In this document: positions 1 through 10,349 of the stretch, piece by piece
Numbering within the stretch: position 1 is the first letter of the stretch
How the letters are laid out: each line of letters starts with the position of its first letter
Assembly: GCA_963989385.1 (NCBI GenBank)
Contig: OZ022506.1
Location: 9,319,841-9,383,840 of the forward strand
Direction: 5' to 3'
From: Ctena decussata
Taxonomy: Eukaryota; Mollusca; Bivalvia; Lucinida; Lucinidae
DNA length: 64,000 nucleotides
Notes under the pieces: model-generated
The model's input: only the letters and a program-made list of their open reading frames with translations
The model's database searches: none
Told to the model about the DNA's origin: nothing
Made by a program: the position numbers and the translations under genes

Positions 1-915
1 ACAGCCCAAATAAAGCAAATTTTTGAAATAAAAGTGGTTCTTTTCCCTAGATATAATGAAACTATATCTCTAAAAGTACAGAATGCTATTGTAAAAGGTA
101 CCATTGAACAGTTCTCATTTTTTTTCATTTTTCTCTCACATGGTCAAAATTTGTTTAAGTCCATTTTATAAGAAAGTGTTGATATTATCCCCGTGATGCC
201 ACATGATATTATTCAAGCATTACTGAGTTTGTCCTCCTGAACACACTGTTCACCCAGATGCAACAAGTTGGTGCCCATGCCAAAACATGCTCATATAAGT
301 TTAGGGGAAAATGCACTTTTTGAAGTGCATGCTACTATTATTTGTCTGTGTATTGTTACAGAAGTGCTAGGAATTTGCCATCAGTGTTGAAGGCAGCAAG
401 TTCCAGCTGCTAAGCCTTGCCAAGTAATTGAAACTGTGGGGGCTTTGAGCCTAATGTGAAGCCATATATCAGTTATGAATCAATCTTTCTGTTCTGTAAT
501 GTTAAGTGCTTATTTTGAACAGTCTTTCATAACACTGTTCTGTATCATCAATTCAATATAATGATTAAAACGTCCATCTCTGTAATTTACTTGTCTTTTA
601 AAAATCATGTTATAACAAGTGATAAACAGCCTAGAGTTCTCATTTGCTCCTTACTTGGAGCACTTTACTCCATTTGTTTGGCTGGGCACTCCTTTTTTCA
701 GAGAATAGTCCACTCTTGATATCTGAAAGTCAAAGTTCATCTCAACTACTGGTAGCTCAGCTTCAATTTTCTGATCCCAGAAAATTTATTTTGAGATACC
801 AGTAGTTTATAATAACAAGAGATGAAATATGTCCAATCCATTTTCTTTGATTTAAGAGGGTACTTTGAAATATCAGTGTTTGAGATAACAAGAGTTAACT
901 TAACTATATCGTAAT

Positions 916-1238
916 AGTAAAAAGTATGCAAAGACCAGGAACTGAAACAATCAAAATCCAAATCCAGCCCTCAAACCATAGTTGGAAACAACTAAGATTA
1001 CAAATAATCAAGATACAGAGAACATATGGCCAACCGAGTGAGCAGCTTGTTCCCAAAAGGTGGCCACTCAGCAAACCGAACCAAAAATAATGATAACATA
1101 CATAAGGTAAAACATCACAGAAACTCTGACACCAAAAACAGGCAACAAAGAACCACAACAGAACTACCGCCTTGGAACGGTCAGTAATGAATTACTGGGG
1201 GGCTTAAATCGATTTTACAGGCCCAACCTCACCCTCAG
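916..1238 (-). repeat. F-family dispersed repeat fragment (recurs in every unit)
   Basis: This segment is the reverse complement of a dispersed family with a near-identical copy at 50904-51232 and more diverged copies at 43338-43747 and about 49194-49345. In the minus orientation it runs from a GAGGGTGAGGTTGGGCC side to an end reading CATACTTTTTACT. Equivalent positions are 6095-6417, 11265-11587, 16444-16766, 21623-21950 and 26807-27134. Two stubs of only the CTTTTTACT end lie near 30.1 and 31.3 kb, which suggests a retroposon with 5' truncation. In copies 5 and 6 an 88-codon frame is open on the plus strand; a 5-bp difference breaks it in copies 1-4. Confidence 0.85.
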
Positions 1239-1431
1239 TTTCTGAAGTGGTACAAAACATTTAGTTGGTTGTTCGGTTCGCATGATAACCCTCTAACTCG
1301 TCAATGAATCATCACGGTAAACACATAAATCAAATTTCAACACCATGAAGAAGCAAAGACGAGGACTCAACAGATACAACGGGCCGTCTGACAGGTGGAG
1401 ATCCCTGTCCTGTTTTCATGTGCTTTTATTT

Positions 1432-2440
1432 GGAAGATTTCATGGAAAGTTTTGAAGATTTTGGTCCAAAAATTGGTGTATGTAGTCATCTTAATGATTA
1501 CATGAGGATTTTTGAGTACAAAAGGTCAAAGTCATTCTGTGAACTTTGATCCCCAGGACTCTCATATTTTGACAGTTGCCGTTCCGAGTAGCGCAGTCCG
1601 TAGGGCACCTGACTCATAAGTCAGAGGTCCTGGGTTCAATACCCGGTCTGGCCACATACTTTCGTTTCTCCTTCCGCTGATTCAAGAAGAGCAGTTGTCA
1701 GTTTCTGGCGAAAGTATGTGCACTTGGTACTGGTTAACCGCTTAGGAGGTCTAAACCTGCCCAGGAATAGTGAGGCTAGGTTAACAGTCCCGACATGACT
1801 TTAGCTGTTTACGGTGGACTTAAAGCAACAAATTAATCAATCAATTAATCAATCAATCAATCAATCTTTTGACAGTTTCCTCAAAAGCCACTGGGCGAAT
1901 TGAAACGAAATTTCATGTAGAGTCTTCAGGGGCTCAGGGAATGAAAATTAGTTCAAATGAAACAAGTCACATGACCATCATGGCGCCATGCTCATATATG
2001 GTAAAAACCTTTAAAAAATCTTCTTCTTCATGAGCAATTAACCGATGGCCTTGAAACTTGGTACATAGCATTGGGTACTCAAGCACTACCAAGATTGTTT
2101 AAATGATGAAGTTAGACTGACCTTTTTTTACAGCAACGTCAAATATGGGAAATGCTAGAACATAAGATTTTATGCAACGTTTTGAAGATTTATGCCTAAT
2201 AATTGGTATACATAGTCATGTTAATGAGTACATAAAGATTTGTGAGTACAAGAGGTCAAGGTCATTCACTGACCTTTGACTCCAGGACTCTCATATTTTG
2301 ACAGTTTCAAACATTTACACAAAAGCCACTGGGCCAATTTAACAAAATTTCATGTAGAGCCTCCAGGGGCTAAGGGTATAGAATTTATTCAAACGGACCA
2401 GGTCACCTGACCAACCTGGCCACCATGCCCATATTTGATG
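1432..2440. repeat. Diverged internal direct repeats of the unit
   Basis: The blocks around 1432-2000 (interrupted by the SINE) and 2040-2440 share long stretches, for example GGACTCTCATATTTTGACAG, AAAAGCCACTGGGC and TTTCATGTAGAG. A third relative lies at about 3690-4200, sharing GGCCTTGAAACTTGG and GTCAAATATGGGAA with the second. They look like old tandem duplications inside the unit, older than its amplification. Confidence 0.75.
1578..1866 (+). mobile_element. tRNA-headed SINE with 11-bp target duplication, copy 1
   Basis: The element begins with a tRNA-like head of about 75 bp with a box A (TAGCGCAGTCCG), an anticodon-like loop CTCATAA inside a GACT/AGTC stem, and a box B (GGTTCAATACC). 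A unique body follows, and it ends in an ATCA-rich tail. TTTTGACAGTT stands on both sides (1567-1577 and 1867-1877), the mark of target-primed insertion. The site is inside one of the unit's internal repeats. A second, truncated member of the family is at 63118-63240. It could be mistaken for a tRNA-Met gene, but the body, tail and duplication show a SINE. Confidence 0.92.
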
Positions 2441-2468
2441 AAACTAGAAAATGTGTTTATAAAACACT

Positions 2469-3676
2469 ATGCCCCCCACCATATGCTTGCCTCTAAAGAA
2501 GGCTCATCCCATAATGTTTGTACCTTTGTATCAGAGGCTTCAATGCAAGAACTTAACTCGGTCAAAAATTTATGATTATATTTTCAAAAGTTAATCAGGT
2601 CATTTTCACTTTGGGCAATATTTTCCTGCAAAAAAATCATGATCCTAGTTTCAGGGGTTCTCGAAATATTTTGTTCACAAGGTTTCATAGGCTTAAAATG
2701 CACTAAGTTGAAAAAAGGGCATAACTCTGTCAGAAATTCACGATTTTTTTTTCGAAAGTTAATCAAGTCATCTACACCTTGGGCAATAAAGTTTCAAGTC
2801 CCTAGCTGATAACTTGCTGACAATGTCAAAATGCGGAAATTTTCAAAGGGCCATAATTACTACAAAAACTGACAGAATTTGTTCAAGAGTTAATCAGTTC
2901 ATCTACCCATTATCTCCAATAAGCTGAATAGGTTTCAAGCCCTTAGCTCAAATACTTTTTAAGATATCTGGCTGACAAAGTCAATATGTCAAATACTTTC
3001 AAAGGGCCATAACTCCTGCTAAAACTGGCGGAATTCGTTCCGAGGTCAATAAGTTCATCAACTCATCATTCCTAATAAGCTGTCAAAGTTCCAAGCCCCT
3101 AGCTTAAATACTTTTTAAGATAACTTGCGGACAAATTCAAATTGCAGAAATTTTCAAAGGGCCGTAATTCCCTAAAAAATTACGGAATTCATTCAAACGT
3201 TATTCAGTTTATCTACTCATCATCTTAAATAAGCTGACAAAGTTTAAGGTCCCTAGCTTATATATTGTTCTAGATATTATGCTGACAAAGTCAAAATGCC
3301 AAAATTTTCAAAGGATTATAACTCCAACAAAAATTGACGGAATTTGTTCAAAAAATAATAAGTCCATCTACTCATCATTCCTAATAGGTTGGCAAAGCTT
3401 CAAGCCCCTAGCTCAAATGATTTGTTAGATATCTTGCTGACAAGATTTTATTATGAATTTTTGCCAAGGGGCATAACTCGAAAAAGGGAGACAACTCGGA
3501 CAAGAAAAAAAGTACGTGTCCGCTAATTTTTCATGACAAATCCATGTAAAATTTCAAAACTCTAGCATGCACGGTTTCTAACATATGGTATGCGTGACTA
3601 ACGGACGGACGGACGGACGCATGGACGACAACCCAGAAGCAATATGCCCCCTCAACTTCTTCGAAGTTGGGGGCAT
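2469..3676 (+). repeat. ATGCCCC-ended block of about 154-bp modules (copy 1)
   Basis: The block opens with ATGCCCCCCACC and closes with GAAGTTGGGGGCAT, so its ends are short inverted repeats. The right end is a hairpin (TGCCCCCTCAACTTC facing GAAGTTGGGGGCA). Inside, motifs like CAAAGGGCCATAACTCC recur near 2848, 3001, 3158, 3310 and 3467, about 154 bp apart, with earlier relatives near 2717 and 2547. Each module also has a CCCTAGCT motif and a GACGGAATTTGTTCA-like motif. A GGAC/GACG run lies just inside the right end. Equivalent blocks are at 7648-8847, 12818-14025, 17997-19204 and 23181-24388. I do not recognise the transposon class. Confidence 0.8.
3600..3622 (+). repeat. (GGAC)n microsatellite in the unit
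   Basis: ACGGACGGACGGACGGACGC in copies 1, 3, 4 and 5; copy 2 has two fewer 4-bp repeats (near 8779-8790). It is the largest length variant among the units. Confidence 0.9.
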
Positions 3677-4235
3677 AAATATTTAACGATGTTCTCCTTT
3701 ACCAATTAACGTTTGGCCTTGAAACTTGGAATATAGCACTGGGTACATGCATGCTACCAAGAATGTTCAAATGATGACCTTGGGTTGACCTTGACCTTCT
3801 TTTACGGCAAGGTCAAATATGGGAACTGGTAGAACATAGGATTTCATGGACAGTTTTGAAGATTTTGGCTCAAGTGTGTTCAAAGATGACCTTGGGTTGA
3901 ACTTGACATTTTTATGGCAATGTCAGATTTGCTTTCTTGTACTTTTATTTTGGGAAAACGCTCATATATAAATGTTCGTGGAACTTTCAGAAGATTTTGG
4001 TACAAAAGTTAATAAATACAGTCCAATAAATGAGTACATGGACACTTTTAGCAACAGAAGACAGGTTCATTTTTTTACTTTTAATATAAACGTATTCATA
4101 CCAAATTTAGTGCTACAGACGTGCATTTCTGTATTCAACCAATTTCTTTCATATTTTGACAATTTCAAACTATAAGGTTTATTCAGATGTTGATCCTCAT
4201 CAAACCTTTGACTTTTTTACTCAGGTGAGCGGTTC

Positions 4236-4255
4236 AGGGCCTCATGGCCCTCTTG
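4236..4255. repeat. Short hairpin near a repeat end
   Basis: AGGGCCTCATGGCCCT is a 6-bp stem with a 4-base loop, preceded by ACTCAGGTGAGCGG and followed by CTTGTTT. It looks like the terminus of an older repeat, after which the unit changes character. No CTRR follows, so I do not call a Helitron end. Confidence 0.45.
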
Positions 4256-4400
4256 TTTCCTCCCCTTTGACATATGATGGCTCAGTGTGGGTCCACGGCT
4301 AGGGCCGCGACCATAAAAAGTGAATGTCTCGTTGGTTCCTCCGTGCTACTGGGTAGATTCGTGGATGAAGCCAATTAAGCAGGGGGAAAATGTCAAAGGT

Positions 4401-4640
4401 CGACCAAGTTGCTCGGCAGCTCAGTTGGCATAGTGCTAGCATAGTAAGCGACACGCTATCAGAAGTTCTTTTTACTGAAAATTACTGAAAAAATACTACT
4501 GGACACGAAAAATCTCGTAGTTAATTATTCGCCCTAATATCAACGGTCGACCAGTTGGCTCAGCAACTCAGTTGTCTCACGGATAGTGAGAGGCCCAGGG
4601 TTCGAGTTCCGGTCGGGCCACGAATTTTTCCTTCCCTGTG
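4401..4640 (+). mobile_element. tRNA-derived SINE-like block (copy 1), probably interrupted
   Basis: Two partial tRNA heads lie close together. The first (4411-4450) has a box-A-like GCTCAGTTGGCATAG. The second (4548-4620) has GCTCAGCAACTCAG and a good box B, GGTTCGAGTTCC, followed by GGTCGGGCCACGAA. Both are preceded by GGTCGACCA. No clear target duplication is visible. Each full array unit carries the same block. Confidence 0.6.
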
Positions 4641-4809
4641 ACATTTCCCTTACCTGCATACTTGCGATTGTCATTAATCCCCTTAGCTGATAATGTCATC
4701 AAGGACCGATGGGATTTTCTTCATATGCTCATGTAGTCTCGTCTGTTTGCAATTACTTCTGAATTCTTGTCCAAGTTACAAACTTACATTTCATATATGC
4801 AGGTGCGTG

Positions 4810-4840
4810 TTGAAATTTTGTCAATTTGACAAAATTTCAA
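4810..4840. repeat. Perfect 14-bp palindrome in the unit
   Basis: TTGAAATTTTGTCA, a 3-base spacer, then its exact reverse complement. It is kept in copies 1, 2, 4 and 5; copy 3 has a T at 15187 that breaks one pair. Confidence 0.85.
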
Positions 4841-4979
4841 TACGTAGCTGCGAATTTGGGTATAGGCATTTACGCCCTTGAGCAATATTATTGGACATGC
4901 AAAGTGCACGGATGCTATTCTAGTTTTACATGTAAATGTATATGCCACCATGTCTCAATGTATTATACTTGTTCATATC

Positions 4980-5032
4980 CTCATATGTCTGTATAGACCT
5001 GAGTGATAATAAAGTTCTGTTCTGTTCATTAA
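4980..5032 (+). mobile_element. Retroposon 3'-tail-like sequence
   Basis: GAGTGATAATAAAG is followed by a TTCTG repeat (GTTCTGTTCTGTTC). An AATAAA-like motif then a short pentamer repeat is the usual form of non-LTR or SINE tails. A similar layout is at 52272-52300 (AATAAAATTATGTTATGTTA). No coding part of the parent element is seen here. Confidence 0.45.
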
Positions 5033-5179
5033 ACGAGTGGCGATTGGAAGAAAATGAAATCGGTATTATAAAAATATGAAAGTAACGTAATGATAACTAC
5101 AGTAAAATCTCGCTATTAAGGTTCTGCAGTACACTTCGGCCATTTTGGACCATATTTCTGCATAAAATCATATCTAATC

Positions 5180-8100
5180 ACAGCCCAAATAAAGCAAATT
5201 TTTGAAATAAAAGTGGTTCTTTTCCCTAGATATAATGAAACTATATCTCTAAAAGTACAGAATGCTATTGTAAAAGGTACCATTGAACAGTTCTCATTTT
5301 TTTTCATTTTTCTCTCACATGGTCAAAATTTGTTTAAGTCCATTTTATAAGAAAGTGTTGATATTATCCCCGTGATGCCACATGATATTATTCAAGCATT
5401 ACTGAGTTTGTCCTCCTGAACACACTGTTCACCCAGATGCAACAAGTTGGTGCCCATGCCAAAACATGCTCATATAAGTTTAGGGGAAAATGCACTTTTT
5501 GAAGTGCATGCTACTATTATTTGTCTGTGTATTGTTACAGAAGTGCTAGGAATTTGCCATCAGTGTTGAAGGCAGCAAGTTCCAGCTGCTAAGCCTTGGC
5601 AAGTAATTGAAACTGTGGGGGCTTTGAGCCTAATGTGAAGCCATATATCAGTTATGAATCAATCTTTCTGTTCTGTAATGTTAAGTGCTTATTTTGAACA
5701 GTCTTTCATAACACTGTTCTGTATCATCAATTCAATATAATGATTAAAACGTCCATCTCTGTAATTTACTTGTCTTTTAAAAATCATGTTATAACAAGTG
5801 ATAAACAGCCTAGAGTTCTCATTTGCTCCTTACTTGGAGCACTTTACTCCATTTGTTTGGCTGGGCACTCCTTTTTTCAGAGAATAGTCCACTCTTGATA
5901 TCTGAAAGTCAAAGTTCATCTCAACTACTGGTAGCTCAGCTTCAATTTTCTGATCCCAGAAAATTTATTTTGAGATACCAGTAGTTTATAATAACAAGAG
6001 ATGAAATATGTCCAATCCATTTTCTTTGATTTAAGAGGGTACTTTGAAATATCAGTGTTTGAGATAACAAGAGTTAACTTAACTATATCGTAATAGTAAA
6101 AAGTATGCAAAGACCAGGAACTGAAACAATCAAAATCCAAATCCAGCCCTCAAACCATAGTTGGAAACAACTAAGATTACAAATAATCAAGATACTGAGA
6201 ACATATGGCCAACCGAGTGAGCAGCTTGTTCCCAAAAGGTGGCCACTCAGCAAACCGAACCAAAAATAATGATAACATACATAAGGTAAAACATCACAGA
6301 AACTCTGACACCAAAAACAGGCAACAAAGAACCACAACAGAACTACCGCCTTGGAACGGTCAGTAATGAATTACTGGGGGGCTTAAATCGATTTTACAGG
6401 CCCAACCTCACCCTCAGTTTCTGAAGTGGTACAAAACATTTAGTTGGTTGTTCGGTTCGCATGATAACCCTCTAACTCGTCAATGAATCATCACGGTAAA
6501 CACATAAATCAAATTTCAACACCATGAAGAAGCAAAGACGAGGACTCAACAGATACAACGGGCCGTCTGACAGGTGGAGATCCCTGTCCTGTTTTCATGT
6601 GCTTTTATTTGGAAGATTTCATGGAAAGTTTTGAAGATTTTGGTCCAAAAATTGGTGTATGTAGTCATCTTAATGATTACATGAGGATTTTTGAGTACAA
6701 AAGGTCAAAGTCATTCTGTGAACTTTGATCCCCAGGACTCTCATATTTTGACAGTTGCCGTTCCGAGTAGCGCAGTCCGTAGGGCACCTGACTCATAAGT
6801 CAGAGGTCCTGGGTTCAATACCCGGTCTGGCCACATACTTTCGTTTCTCCTTCCGCTGATTCAAGAAGAGCAGTTGTCAGTTTCTGGCGAAAGTATGTGC
6901 ACTTGGTACTGGTTAACCGCTTAGGAGGTCTAAACCTGCCCAGGAATAGTGAGGCTAGGTTAACAGTCCCGACATGACTTTAGCTGTTTACGGTGGACTT
7001 AAAGCAACAAATTAATCAATCAATTAATCAATCAATCAATCAATCTTTTGACAGTTTCCTCAAAAGCCACTGGGCGAATTGAAACGAAATTTCATGTAGA
7101 GTCTTCAGGGGCTCAGGGAATGAAAATTAGTTCAAATGAAACAAGTCACATGACCATCATGGCGCCATGCTCATATATGGTAAAAACCTTTAAAAAATCT
7201 TCTTCTTCATGAGCAATTAACCGATGGCCTTGAAACTTGGTACATAGCATTGGGTACTCAAGCACTACCAAGATTGTTTAAATGATGAAGTTAGACTGAC
7301 CTTTTTTTACAGCAACGTCAAATATGGGAAATGCTAGAACATAAGATTTTATGCAACGTTTTGAAGATTTATGCCTAATAATTGGTATACATAGTCATGT
7401 TAATGAGTACATAAAGATTTGTGAGTACAAGAGGTCAAGGTCATTCACTGACCTTTGACTCCAGGACTCTCATATTTTGACAGTTTCAAACATTTACACA
7501 AAAGCCACTGGGCCAATTTAACAAAATTTCATGTAGAGCCTCCAGGGGCTAAGGGTATAGAATTTATTCAAACGGACCAGGTCACCTGACCAACCTGGCC
7601 ACCATGCCCATATTTGATGAAACTAGAAAATGTGTTTATAAAACACTATGCCCCCCACCATATGCTTGCCTCTAAAGAAGGCTCATCCCATAATGTTTGT
7701 ACCTTTGTATCAGAGGCTTCAATGCAAGAACTTAACTCGGTCAAAAATTTATGATTATATTTTCAAAAGTTAATCAGGTCATTTTCACTTTGGGCAATAT
7801 TTTCCTGCAAAAAAATCATGATCCTAGTTTCAGGGGTTCTCGAAATATTTTGTTCACAAGGTTTCATAGGCTTAAAATGCACTAAGTTGAAAAAAGGGCA
7901 TAACTCTGTCAGAAATTCACGATTTTTTTTTCGAAAGTTAATCAAGTCATCTACACCTTGGGCAATAAAGTTTCAAGTCCCTAGCTGATAACTTGCTGAC
8001 AATGTCAAAATGCGGAAATTTTCAAAGGGCCATAATTACTACAAAAACTGACAGAATTTGTTCAAGAGTTAATCAGTTCATCTACCCATTATCTCCAATA

Positions 8101-10349
8101 AGCTGAATAGGTTTCAAGCCCTTAGCTCAAATACTTTTTAAGATATCTGGCTGACAAAGTCAATATGTCAAATACTTTCAAAGGGCCATAACTCCTGCTA
8201 AAACTGGCGGAATTCGTTCCGAGGTCAATAAGTTCATCAACTCATCATTCCTAATAAGCTGTCAAAGTTCCAAGCCCCTAGCTTAAATACTTTTTAAGAT
8301 AACTTGCGGACAAATTCAAATTGCAGAAATTTTCAAAGGGCCGTAATTCCCTAAAAAATTACGGAATTCATTCAAACGTTATTCAGTTTATCTACTCATC
8401 ATCTTAAATAAGCTGACAAAGTTTAAGGTCCCTAGCTTATATATTGTTCTAGATATTATGCTGACAAAGTCAAAATGCCAAAATTTTCAAAGGATTATAA
8501 CTCCAACAAAAATTGACGGAATTTGTTCAAAAAATAATAAGTCCATCTACTCATCATTCCTAATAGGTTGGCAAAGCTTCAAGCCCCTAGCTCAAATGAT
8601 TTGTTAGATATCTTGCTGACAAGATTTTATTATGAATTTTTGCCAAGGGGCATAACTCGAAAAAGGGAGACAACTCGGACAAGAAAAAAAGTACGTGTCC
8701 GCTAATTTTTCATGACAAATCCATGTAAAATTTCAAAACTCTAGCATGCACGGTTTCTAACATATGGTATGCGTGACTAACGGACGGACGCATGGACGAC
8801 AACCCAGAAGCAATATGCCCCCTCAACTTCTTCGAAGTTGGGGGCATAAATATTTAACGATGTTCTCCTTTACCAATTAACGTTTGGCCTTGAAACTTGG
8901 AATATAGCACTGGGTACATGCATGCTACCAAGAATGTTCAAATGATGACCTTGGGTTGACCTTGACCTTCTTTTACGGCAAGGTCAAATATGGGAACTGG
9001 TAGAACATAGGATTTCATGGACAGTTTTGAAGATTTTGGCTCAAGTGTGTTCAAAGATGACCTTGGGTTGAACTTGACATTTTTATGGCAATGTCAGATT
9101 TGCTTTCTTGTACTTTTATTTTGGGAAAACGCTCATATATAAATGTTCGTGGAACTTTCAGAAGATTTTGGTACAAAAGTTAATAAATACAGTCCAATAA
9201 ATGAGTACATGGACACTTTTAGCAACAGAAGACAGGTTCATTTTTTTACTTTTAATATAAACGTATTCATACCAAATTTAGTGCTACAGACGTGCATTTC
9301 TGTATTCAACCAATTTCTTTCATATTTTGACAATTTCAAACTATAAGGTTTATTCAGATGTTGATCCTCATCAAACCTTTGACTTTTTTACTCAGGTGAG
9401 CGGTTCAGGGCCTCATGGCCCTCTTGTTTCCTCCCCTTTGACATATGATGGCTCAGTGTGGGTCCACGGCTAGGGCCGCGACCATAAAAAGTGAATGTCT
9501 CGTTGGTTCCTCCGTGCTACTGGGTAGATTCGTGGATGAAGCCAATTAAGCAGGGGGAAAATGTCAAAGGTCGACCAAGTTGCTCGGCAGCTCAGTTGGC
9601 ATAGTGCTAGCATAGTAAGCGACACGCTATCAGAAGTTCTTTTTACTGAAAATTACTGAAAAAATACTACTGGACACGAAAAATCTCGTAGTTAATTATT
9701 CGCCCTAATATCAACGGTCGACCAGTTGGCTCAGCAACTCAGTTGTCTCACGGATAGTGAGAGGCCCAGGGTTCGAGTTCCGGTCGGGCCACGAATTTTT
9801 CCTTCCCTGTGACATTTCCCTTACCTGCATACTTGCGATTGTCATTAATCCCCTTAGCTGATAATGTCATCAAGGACCGATGGGATTTTCTTCATATGCT
9901 CATGTAGTCTCGTCTGTTTGCAATTACTTCTGAATTCTTGTCCAAGTTACAAACTTACATTTCATATATGCAGGTGCGTGTTGAAATTTTGTCAATTTGA
10001 CAAAATTTCAATACGTAGCTGCGAATTTGGGTATAGGCATTTACGCCCTTGAGCAATATTATTGGACATGCAAAGTGCACGGATGCTATTCTAGTTTTAC
10101 ATGTAAATGTATATGCCACCATGTCTCAATGTATTATACTTGTTCATATCCTCATATGTCTGTATAACCTGAGTGATAATAAAGTTCTGTTCTGTTCATT
10201 AAACGAGTGGCGATTGGAAGAAAATGAAATCGGTATTATAAAAATATGAAAGTAACGTAATGATAACTACAGTAAAATCTCGCTATTAAGGTTCTGCAGT
10301 ACACTTCGGCCATTTTGGACCATATTTCTGCATAAAATCATATCTAATC
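5180..10349 (+). repeat. Array unit copy 2
   Basis: 5170 bp. It is shorter because the GACG run near 8783 has lost two 4-bp repeats and because it reads TATAACC, not TATAGACC, near 10167. It has a private T at 6196. Otherwise it is nearly identical to copy 1. Confidence 0.95.
6757..7045 (+). mobile_element. Same SINE, array copy 2
   Basis: Identical position in the unit and the same TTTTGACAGTT flanks as in copy 1. It is an amplified copy, not an independent insertion. Confidence 0.9.

Larger units (their letters stand above)
1..5179 (+). repeat. Array unit copy 1
   Basis: Reference copy for describing the unit, 5179 bp; the phase is arbitrary because the window opens inside the array. In order it holds a fragment of a dispersed family related to 29605-29866, a segment related to 46770-46984 (711-905), an F-family fragment (916-1238), diverged long repeats, a SINE (1578-1866), the ATGCCCC-ended module block (2469-3676), tRNA-like sequence (4401-4640), a perfect palindrome (4810-4840) and a retroposon-like tail (about 4980-5032). 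It has a private C at 420 where the other copies have G. Confidence 0.95.

Noticed and set aside
746..1158. Overlapping 71- and 84-codon minus frames repeated in the array units
   Set aside because: They repeat only because the units repeat. They lie in repeat fragments, overlap each other, and the 84-codon frame is broken by a 5-bp indel between copies.
1578..1655. A tRNA-Met gene in each array unit
   Set aside because: The tRNA-like head is followed by a SINE body, an ATCA tail and a target duplication.
2847..3480. A CRISPR-like array
   Set aside because: The modules are about 154 bp and diverged along their whole length; there are no short exact repeats with unique spacers, and the genome is eukaryotic.
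4221..4260. A Helitron 3' end
   Set aside because: A small hairpin is present but there is no CTRR terminus and no matching TC start.
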